DNA from: JBOHDX01 sp050700835
GTDB lineage: Bacteria; Actinomycetota; Actinomycetes; Propionibacteriales; Nocardioidaceae
DNA length: 64,000 nucleotides
NCBI GenBank assembly: GCA_050700835.1
Contig: JBOHDX010000021.1
Span: 1 to 64,000 of the forward strand
Direction of reading: 5' to 3'
A program made the translations under genes and the position numbers. How positions within the stretch are numbered: the first letter of the stretch is position 1; each line of letters starts with the position of its first letter. Below the pieces are notes generated by a model, which was not told the origin of the DNA, did no database searches, and saw only the letters and a list, made by a program, of their open reading frames with translations. Positions 58,462 through 64,000 of the stretch are shown here, one piece after another.

Positions 58462-60162
58462 ATGGGGGCTGCGTCCTTGCCGGGACGCCTGCGCCGCGAC
58501 CGAAGGGATCCACCAAGAATCGTGGACGGGCGCGAGATCGAGCCCGGTGTGGTCCTGTCCGGCAGGTACCGGATCGAGGACCTGATCGGCGACGCCGCCG
58601 GCGCGCGTTCGTGGCGCGCGTTCGACGAGCTGCTCAACCGCTCCGTCGGGATCGAGGCGCTGCCCGCGACCGATGCCCGGTGCGAGGCGCTGCTCAGCGC
58701 TGCTCGTCGATCGACGGCAGTCACCGATCCACGTTTCCTTCGGGTTCTCGACGCCGTGGAGGACGAGGGCGGCTGCACCTACCTCGTCCGCGAATGGGCC
58801 CGGGGCATCGGCCTCGACGCGATGCTCGCGGAGGGCCCCTTGCCGAACCGTCGGGCCGCGAGCGTCGTCGGAGAGGTCGCCGATGCGCTGGCCGCCGCGC
58901 ACGACGACCGCGTGTTCCACCGTCGCCTCGACCCGTCCTGTGTGCTCGTCCGCGACAACGGCGCGGTACGTATCCGGGGTCTCGCGACCGCGCAGGTGCT
59001 GTACGACCGCGTCGCGCCGGCGCGCCCCGGGGAGGCGGTGTGGGGGCGCAACGGCGACGCGATCGCCGAACAGACCGACGTGACCGCCCTCGGCAAGGTG
59101 TTGTACGCCTGCCTGGTGGCCCGCTGGCCGGGCGGACGCGGGCTGGGGTTGCCCGCAGCCCCCACCGAACACGGCCGGCTGCTACGACCCCGGCAGGTGC
59201 GCGCAGGGGTGTCCCGCGAGGCGGACGGGGTGTGCGACCGCATCCTCGGCAACCCCCCGCGGCACCATGCCGCACCGCTCCGGAGTGCCCGCGACGTCGC
59301 TTGGGCCCTCGCCATGGTCGGCGAAGACGAGTCGAGTCTCCTCGACGACACCCAGACGAGCATGCACGGCAACGTGATCGTGGGCACCGCGGGGGCGCTG
59401 GCTGCTGGCGGCGGGTCGCCACCCGACCTACACCCGGCCGTGATCGCCGGGCGCCCCCGCCCTCCTCAGCCCGAGCCCGAGCCGCCGACCCCGTTGGAGA
59501 CCGCACGTGCCGCGGCAAGGTCGGCGGCCAAGGCCGCCACCCAGGGCGACCGGGCACTGATCTGGCTGGGGGTCGGGATCCTGGTGATCGTGTCGGCGCT
59601 TCTCGCGTTCATGGTCGGCCGGCAGTCGGGAACGGGCCCAACGCCGCCGCCGCCGCCCAGCACCGCGACCACGCACAGCTCCGGAACCCTCCCTCCGGGC
59701 GTGAGCGACCTGAGGATCGCGACGGCCTCCGACTTCGACCCGCTCGGAGACGGCACCGAGAATCCCGAGCAGGCACCGTTGGCAGTCGACGGCAAGCTCG
59801 GCACCGCCTGGACCACCGTGCACTATGACAGCCCCCGGCTCGGCAACCTCAAGCCCGGGGTGGGTCTGCTCCTCGACCTCGGTAGCGACCAGGACGTCAC
59901 CGGCATCCGGCTGAACTTCGGGACCTCCCCGACGGCACTGCAGATCAAGGTGGCACCACCGGGCACGACAAGTCCGCCGACGCTGGGCCAGATGCGCAAC
60001 GTCGCCACCGACTCCGCGGCCGGCCCGTTCGCCAGCCTGCAGCTGCGGCAGCCCCAGACCACCCGGTACGTCCTGGTGTGGCTCACGTCCCTGCCGTCCG
60101 ACGGCGCCGGCCGCTACCAAGGCGTGCTCGACGAGGTCGGAGTCGTGGGCGTCCCACGATGA
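58462..60162 (+). CDS. Membrane-anchored pseudokinase with extracellular discoidin-like domain
   Basis: The protein has 566 residues. The N-terminal protein-kinase fold (GVVLSGRYRIEDLIGDAAGARSWRAFD) lacks the catalytic features: the VAIK lysine is replaced (VGIEALPA), HRD is altered (FHRRLDPSCVLV), and there is no DFG. A Pro-rich linker, one helix (ALIWLGVGILVIVSALLAFMV) and a C-terminal beta domain (GTAWTTVHYDSPRLGNLKPGVGLLLDLG) follow. In mycobacteria the fused homologue binds FhaA when phosphorylated by PknB to control lipid II flux. That role is expected here because murJ is adjacent. ATG 58462 is assumed to be the start. Confidence 0.88.
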   Translation: MGAASLPGRLRRDRRDPPRIVDGREIEPGVVLSGRYRIEDLIGDAAGARSWRAFDELLNRSVGIEALPATDARCEALLSAARRSTAVTDPRFLRVLDAVEDEGGCTYLVREWARGIGLDAMLAEGPLPNRRAASVVGEVADALAAAHDDRVFHRRLDPSCVLVRDNGAVRIRGLATAQVLYDRVAPARPGEAVWGRNGDAIAEQTDVTALGKVLYACLVARWPGGRGLGLPAAPTEHGRLLRPRQVRAGVSREADGVCDRILGNPPRHHAAPLRSARDVAWALAMVGEDESSLLDDTQTSMHGNVIVGTAGALAAGGGSPPDLHPAVIAGRPRPPQPEPEPPTPLETARAAARSAAKAATQGDRALIWLGVGILVIVSALLAFMVGRQSGTGPTPPPPPSTATTHSSGTLPPGVSDLRIATASDFDPLGDGTENPEQAPLAVDGKLGTAWTTVHYDSPRLGNLKPGVGLLLDLGSDQDVTGIRLNFGTSPTALQIKVAPPGTTSPPTLGQMRNVATDSAAGPFASLQLRQPQTTRYVLVWLTSLPSDGAGRYQGVLDEVGVVGVPR

Positions 60163-60854
60163 CCGACGACCTCTCCGCGCGACCGGTGGACCTCGACGAG
60201 GCGGATGACAAGGAGCTCCTCCGACGTCACGTCGCCGGTGACGTCGACGCCTTCGGACTGCTCGTGCGGCGGCACCAGGACCGGATGTGGGCGGTCGCCA
60301 TGCGTACCCTCGGCGACCGTGAGGAAGCGTCCGACGCCTTGCAGGACGCGCTGATCTCCGCGTTCCGGCGGGCCGAGTCCTACCGAGGGGACGCCGCGGT
60401 CACGACCTGGCTGCACCGGATCGTCGTGAACGCGTGCCTCGACCGGGTCCGGCGGCGCAAGGCCCGCCCCGCCATCCCACTGCCTGAGGACGCGGACCGC
60501 GCGGCCGAGCTGGCGACGGAGGAGCCGGTCGACTCGGCGTCCGCGCGCGAGGACCGGCTGGACGTTCTCGCCGCCCTGCGGACCCTCGGCGACGAACAGC
60601 GTGCTGCCTTGGTGCTCGTCGACATGGAGGGCTACTCGATCGAGGAAGCGGCGGCACTGCTGGACTGCCCGACCGGAACGGTCAAGAGCCGGTGCGCCCG
60701 CGGCCGGGCGAAGCTCCTTCCGCTGCTGGAACACCTCGGGCCTGCGGCCACCGGGCGGAACCGGTCGGCGCCGCAATCCGTCCCATCCAGCGTGGGGGGA
60801 GCGCCCACGGCGCCCACTCGAACCGACGACCGCCAGGGAGGTGAGGACGGGTGA
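60159..60854 (+). CDS. sigM: ECF sigma factor SigM
   Basis: The 231-residue protein has sigma region 2 (DAFGLLVRRHQDRMWAVAMRTLGDREEASDALQDALISAFRRAESYRG) and region 4 (LRTLGDEQRAALVLVDMEGYSIEEAAALL with PTGTVKSRCARGRAKLLP). An extended C-terminal tail has low complexity. ATG overlaps the pseudokinase stop by four bases, and its 3' end overlaps the anti-sigma gene. The order murJ-pseudokinase-sigM-antisigma-trxB-trxA is the conserved sigM locus, linked to envelope and redox stress. Confidence 0.92.
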   Translation: MTDDLSARPVDLDEADDKELLRRHVAGDVDAFGLLVRRHQDRMWAVAMRTLGDREEASDALQDALISAFRRAESYRGDAAVTTWLHRIVVNACLDRVRRRKARPAIPLPEDADRAAELATEEPVDSASAREDRLDVLAALRTLGDEQRAALVLVDMEGYSIEEAAALLDCPTGTVKSRCARGRAKLLPLLEHLGPAATGRNRSAPQSVPSSVGGAPTAPTRTDDRQGGEDG

Positions 60855-61696
60855 CTCAGCCCGACGACGCCGCGACCGCCGCCCACCCCGACCTCGACAC
60901 GCTGGCCGACCTCGCCGCCGATGCGCCACTCGACGCCCAGGTGCGCACCGCGGCACAGGCGCACGTCGGCAACTGCGACGCGTGCTCCGCGCGGCTCGCG
61001 GCGCTAGCGGACCTGCCGACGGTGCTGGCCAACGCCTCGGTCGAGCCCATGCCGGCGAGCGTGGCGCAGGCGCTGCAGGTCACGCTTCGCCATGCCGTCG
61101 ACGAGCGGGCCGACGGTACGCGCTCGGGCACCGTGGTGCCGTTGGCTTCGCGACGCCGACGGTGGGTGCCCGCGCTGGTCGCCGCTGCCGCCGCGGTCGT
61201 GGCGGTCGGAGCGATCAGCCTGGCCCAACCCTGGAACAACAACGGCGCCGGCCCCACGGCGGCAACCACACCGGCCACGAACTCCATGGCCGGCGCCCTG
61301 CAGCCGTCCGGCCCGGGATTGACCGGGAGCGGTGCGGTCCCCGCGTTCGCCCTCACGTCCGCGGGATTCGCCGCCGAGGTGCGCACCGAGATCTACCACC
61401 GTCCCGCTGCGGCGGCGACGGGGACCCCGACCGACAAGACGCCGGATCCCCGCGTGGCCCTCCCCCACTTTCTCGCCGCGGAGGTGCGGACGGCGTGCTC
61501 CGCTGCTTCGTCGACGACGTCCGGTCAGCAGCGGCCCATCCTGTCCGGGCCGCCGCAGCTGTGGAACGTGACGTTCGACGGTCAGCCGGCGGTGCTGGTC
61601 AGCAGCGGCCCGGTCGCCGACCGGGTGGTCACGGCGTACCAGTGCGGGAGCGGTCACCCCGCGGTCCTGGCGACCGTGGTGCTCGACCTGCGCTGA
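60851..61696 (+). CDS. Anti-sigma factor of SigM (ZAS-type, membrane)
   Basis: The 281-residue protein has an N-terminal zinc-binding anti-sigma motif H-x3-C-x2-C in HVGNCDACSARL, one transmembrane helix (WVPALVAAAAAVVAVGAISLA), and an extracytoplasmic domain with an ACSAASSTTSG segment and a C-terminal beta-like region. The layout matches mycobacterial Rv3912/RsmA. The cysteines may make the interaction with SigM redox-sensitive. GTG 60851 overlaps the sigM stop, so partner and inhibitor are made together. Confidence 0.88.
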   Translation: MTQPDDAATAAHPDLDTLADLAADAPLDAQVRTAAQAHVGNCDACSARLAALADLPTVLANASVEPMPASVAQALQVTLRHAVDERADGTRSGTVVPLASRRRRWVPALVAAAAAVVAVGAISLAQPWNNNGAGPTAATTPATNSMAGALQPSGPGLTGSGAVPAFALTSAGFAAEVRTEIYHRPAAAATGTPTDKTPDPRVALPHFLAAEVRTACSAASSTTSGQQRPILSGPPQLWNVTFDGQPAVLVSSGPVADRVVTAYQCGSGHPAVLATVVLDLR

Positions 61697-61716
61697 GTCG
61701 GCGCCGCCAGGCGACC

Positions 61717-61742
61717 GGAATCGTGGACACCTAGGATGCGTT
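61717..61742 (+). promoter_or_regulatory. Sigma-R/SigH-type promoter of trxB
   Basis: GGAAT (61717-61721), an 18-base spacer, then GTT (61740-61742) match the disulfide-stress consensus GGAAT-N18-GTT. It lies 59 bases before the trxB start. In Streptomyces trxB is a sigma-R target. The match is read directly; the sigma factor itself is not in the window. Confidence 0.65.
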
Positions 61743-61800
61743 GCAGCGATCGTGGCGCCCAGCTAGGCCCCAGCCACCGCAGCGAAAGTCGAGGATCCCT

Positions 61801-62778
61801 GTGACAGCAGTTCGCAACGTGATCATCATCGGCTCCGGCCCCGCTGGCTACACGGCTGCCATCTACGCCGCTCGCGCCAACCTGGCCCCGCTGGTGTTCG
61901 AGGGATCCGTCACCGCCGGGGGTGCGCTGATGACCACCACCGACGTGGAGAACTTCCCCGGCTTCCCCGAGGGGATCATGGGGCCAGCCCTGATGGACGA
62001 CCTGCGCACCCAGGCGGAGCGCTTCGGCGCCGAGCTCGTGCCTGACGACGTCACGTCCGTCGACCTCGACGGCGACGCCAAGATCGTGCGTACCGCCGAC
62101 GGAGTCGAGCACCGCGCGCACGCCGTGATCCTCGCGATGGGGTCCGGCTACCGCAAGCTCGGGCTGGCCGACGAGGACCGGCTGTCCGGCCACGGCGTCT
62201 CCTTCTGCGCCACCTGTGACGGGTTCTTCTTCCGGGGTCAGGAGATCGCGGTCGTGGGTGGCGGCGACTCCGCGATCGAGGAGGCGACCTTCCTGACCCG
62301 CTTCGTCGACAAGGTCACCCTCGTGCACCGACGGGATCGGCTGCGGGCCAGCAAGATCATGCAGGACCGGGCGCTGGCCAACGACAAGATCGAGTTCGCG
62401 TGGAACTCCGCCGTGGACGCGATCCACGGTGACGACCGTCTCAGCCACCTCACCCTCGTCGACACCACCACCGGTGCCCGTCGCGAGCTGGCGGCGACGG
62501 GGCTGTTCATCGCGATCGGCCACGATCCTCGCTCGGAGCTGGTCAAGGGCCAGGTCGAGCTCGACGACGAGGGGTACGTCCTGGTCGACGCCCCGTCCAC
62601 ACGTACCAACCGGTCCGGGGTGTTCGCCTGCGGAGACCTCGTCGACCACACCTATCGCCAGGCCGTCACCGCCGCTGGCACCGGCTGCGCCGCGGCGATC
62701 GACGCCGAGCGCTTCCTCGCTGACCTGGAGGAGACCCTCACATGGTCCACGGCCGCCGCTGCTGCCTCGAAGGCCTGA
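61801..62778 (+). CDS. trxB: Thioredoxin-disulfide reductase
   Basis: The 325-residue FAD/NADPH enzyme has VIIIGSGPAGYTAAIYAARA, the redox motif CATC (Cys136, Cys139) in FCATCDGFFF, the NADPH-binding VVGGGDSAIEEATFL, and the C-terminal FAD motif GVFACGDLVDHTYRQAVTAAG. It is a complete and canonical enzyme reducing thioredoxin. The start is GTG 61801. It lies downstream of the anti-sigma gene with its own sigma-R-like promoter, and is followed by trxA after a 184-base leader. Confidence 0.97.
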   Translation: MTAVRNVIIIGSGPAGYTAAIYAARANLAPLVFEGSVTAGGALMTTTDVENFPGFPEGIMGPALMDDLRTQAERFGAELVPDDVTSVDLDGDAKIVRTADGVEHRAHAVILAMGSGYRKLGLADEDRLSGHGVSFCATCDGFFFRGQEIAVVGGGDSAIEEATFLTRFVDKVTLVHRRDRLRASKIMQDRALANDKIEFAWNSAVDAIHGDDRLSHLTLVDTTTGARRELAATGLFIAIGHDPRSELVKGQVELDDEGYVLVDAPSTRTNRSGVFACGDLVDHTYRQAVTAAGTGCAAAIDAERFLADLEETLTWSTAAAAASKA

Positions 62779-62819
62779 TCGGCCCTCTGATCGTGCGTCC
62801 TGGCTGCGCGCCGACCGGG

Positions 62820-62846
62820 GGAATGTCCGGAGGGTCAGGCATTGTT
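62820..62846 (+). promoter_or_regulatory. Sigma-R/SigH-type promoter of trxA
   Basis: GGAAT (62820-62824), a 19-base spacer, then GTT (62844-62846), 117 bases before trxA. This is the same class of site as before trxB. It overlaps a tandem ATTGTTGGACA repeat (62841-62851 and 62853-62863), which could offer a second GTT for a shifted spacing. Confidence 0.55.
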
Positions 62847-62872
62847 GGACAGATTGTTGGACATGGACGTGA

Positions 62873-62934
62873 GACGGTGAGTTCCGGCTCACGTCAGTGA
62901 CCACCGCGACAACCCGCGTGAGCCCGCTCACGCG
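62873..62934 (+). promoter_or_regulatory. trxA leader with interchangeable stem arms
   Basis: GTGAG arms at 62870-62874 and 62877-62881 can pair with CTCAC at 62888-62892. A second hairpin CGCGTGAG-CCCG-CTCACGCG spans 62915-62934. Since every GTGAG can pair with every CTCAC, alternative folds are possible in the leader between promoter and trxA start. Function not known. Confidence 0.4.
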
Positions 62935-62962
62935 ACCTGGTCCCACCCCCGAAGGAGCAATA

Positions 62963-63289
62963 GTGGCCGCCATCGAACACGTCACCGACGCCGACTTCTC
63001 CACCACCGTGCTGGAGTCCGACAAGCCTGTGCTCGTCGACTTCTGGGCCGAGTGGTGCGGACCGTGCCGCCAGGTGGGCCCGATTCTCGAGGAGATCGCG
63101 GCGGAGCACGGCGACGCGCTGCGGATCGTGAAGATGAACGTCGACGAGAATCCTGCGACACCGGCTCAGTACCGCGTGACGGGCATCCCGACGATGAACG
63201 TCTACAAGGGCGGCGAGGTCGTCAAGCAGATCGTCGGCGCCAAGCCCAAGTCGGCCCTGATCAACGACCTGTCCGACTTCATCGGCTGA
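62963..63289 (+). CDS. trxA: Thioredoxin
   Basis: The 108-residue thioredoxin has FWAEWCGPCRQVGP (Cys32, Cys35), MNVDENPATPAQYRVTGIPTMNVYKGG with the cis-proline, and QIVGAKPKSAL. The start is placed at GTG 62963 with GAAGGAG five bases upstream; a longer open frame exists but has no ribosome-binding site. It reduces protein disulfides and is recycled by the trxB product. Confidence 0.97.
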   Translation: MAAIEHVTDADFSTTVLESDKPVLVDFWAEWCGPCRQVGPILEEIAAEHGDALRIVKMNVDENPATPAQYRVTGIPTMNVYKGGEVVKQIVGAKPKSALINDLSDFIG

Positions 63290-63306
63290 CCGGCACGACC
63301 ACGACG

Positions 63307-63342
63307 GCGGTCCGTCCCCTGCACCACTGCGGGGCGGGCCGC
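63307..63342 (+). terminator. Terminator hairpin after trxA (possibly bidirectional)
   Basis: GCGGTCCGTCCC (63307-63318) pairs fully with GGGGCGGGCCGC (63331-63342) allowing two G-U pairs, a 12-bp stem and 12-nt loop, followed by TTTGTC. It sits 17 bases after trxA and just beyond the convergent GNAT stop, so it may end both transcripts. Confidence 0.75.
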
Positions 63343-63346
63343 TTTG

Positions 63347-63997
63347 TCATGTCGTGGGCCGCGCCGAGTCGTCGGCCTCGAACAGCCGCACCGGAACGGG
63401 ATCCGGGCGTACCACCCTCCGCAGTCGCGCCAGGGCCGCCTCGACATCCGGACGCCAGGTCACGGTGGCCCGCAGATCGAGCCGCATCCGCGGGTGCCTG
63501 GGGTGGTCCCGCACGGCCTCGAACCCAACGGCCGACAAGAACCCCGCCGGCCACACGCAGCCGAACGGGATCGGTTGATAGTCGCCGAACGCCTCCAGCG
63601 CCCGGACGCCGTCCCGGCTCACCATCTGCTTGGCGGCGTGCTGGACGAGGAGTCGGCCGAGACCGGCGCCCCGGTAGTCTGGCAGGATCATGCCGCTGAC
63701 CAGCAGGAACGCGTCGCTCGTCACCGGCCCGGTGGCGAAGCGGGCGACCCCCGGCACCGCGTCCGGCGGTGCGTACACGAGCCAGCCGGCCGGCCCACCG
63801 TTGATGTGCACGATCGCCCCGGCGGTGCCGTCCTGGGCGACGCGGTCGTGAACCCACAGGCGTTTGGCCTCGGTCGCTTGCTCGTGCGTCGCGCGGGCAC
63901 CGGCGACGGGTGACAGCTCCCAGGTGACACAGGCCCGGCACGTCGGGTGCAGGTCGTCGATGTTCGAGGACGTCAGGGCGACAACGCGACGCGCCAC
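63347..63997 (-). CDS. GNAT-family N-acetyltransferase
   Basis: The 216-residue protein starts at GTG 63997 or just beyond the window edge. Its N-terminal region has a CxxC-type pair (LHPTCRACVTWEL) and an acetyl-CoA-binding ILPDYRGAGLGRLLVQHAAKQ. FGDYQPIPFGCVWPAGFLSAVGF closes the fold. A GNAT of this kind lies between trxA and parB in related actinobacteria. The substrate is unknown. It converges on trxA with the shared terminator between. Confidence 0.85.
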   Translation of the reverse strand: MARRVVALTSSNIDDLHPTCRACVTWELSPVAGARATHEQATEAKRLWVHDRVAQDGTAGAIVHINGGPAGWLVYAPPDAVPGVARFATGPVTSDAFLLVSGMILPDYRGAGLGRLLVQHAAKQMVSRDGVRALEAFGDYQPIPFGCVWPAGFLSAVGFEAVRDHPRHPRMRLDLRATVTWRPDVEAALARLRRVVRPDPVPVRLFEADDSARPTT

Positions 63998-64000
63998 AGC

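Noticed and set aside
56703..59828. 1041-codon frame through murJ and the pseudokinase
   Set aside because: Wrong frame of two real genes; Arg-rich shadow typical of 70%+ GC DNA.

Overview
This is a 64 kb stretch of high-GC actinobacterial chromosome. Evidence for the lineage: GTG and overlapping ATGA/GTGA starts, an F420-type LLM oxidoreductase, inositol-3-phosphate synthase, a ZAS anti-sigma factor, and the two conserved oriC-flanking blocks of Actinomycetes. One block is ino1-padR-ponA-GT87 plus rpsF-ssb-rpsR-rplI-MATE-dnaB. The other is pcnA-DUF6049-murJ-pseudokinase-sigM-antisigma-trxB-trxA. Having both blocks side by side resembles Streptomyces order more than Mycobacterium, where they lie on opposite sides of oriC. 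dnaA/oriC itself is not in the window and probably lies to the right. I cannot name the genus; a Frankineae or Jatrophihabitans-like lineage is a guess.

Layout. 0-9 kb is accessory: the end of a mannose-family PTS locus with an SIS gene broken by an in-frame TAA, a methyltransferase, a frameshifted DUF1203 gene, and a two-component system divergent from a secreted LolA-like protein plus an ABC-2 exporter. A dienelactone hydrolase and a DUF6295 protein follow. 9-19 kb is the most unusual region. An APC permease runs in frame, without a stop, into a UDP-glucuronate decarboxylase. After it come UDP-glucose dehydrogenase, a radical SAM/twitch enzyme, a methyltransferase, an epimerase-aminotransferase fusion, and an Alg14-like protein with an Alg13-methyltransferase fusion. 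Together they could make a UDP-4-amino-pentose type sugar, modify it and transfer it to an acceptor; no family I know describes this combination. 19-29 kb holds regulators (GNAT fusion, MalT-type LuxR, XRE-cupin), a twice-frameshifted FAD oxidoreductase, a DHFR-like reductase, a prolyl aminopeptidase-like hydrolase, and a tetracycline ribosomal-protection gene with an upstream ORF.

28-34 kb is the conserved dnaB/MATE/rplI/rpsR/ssb/rpsF block, with DnaA-box-like sites in front of dnaB. 34-45.5 kb is inserted between rpsF and the ponA block: a MacB-like ABC exporter, a broken AbiEi/DUF559-like gene, endonuclease IV, an Erm/KsgA-type methylase, a DJ-1/PfpI protein, an LLM oxidoreductase, a FemX-alanine racemase pair, and a small lower-GC island with two secreted proteins of unknown function. 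45.5-64 kb is conserved cell-envelope and redox housekeeping: GT87, PonA, PadR, Ino1, an MFS protein, tRNA nucleotidyltransferase, DUF6049, MurJ, a pseudokinase, SigM and its anti-sigma factor, TrxB, TrxA and a GNAT. Sigma-R-like promoters precede both trxB and trxA.

Two patterns recur. Four genes carry simple inactivating changes: one nonsense codon, and single-base indels at five sites, four of them in compensating pairs. This may reflect real decay or sequence error. In addition, several genes have their 3' ends, including the stop codon, tandemly duplicated (ugd, ponA, pcnA), and related 22-bp tandem repeats occur at two loci. No rRNA, tRNA, CRISPR array or transposase was seen.
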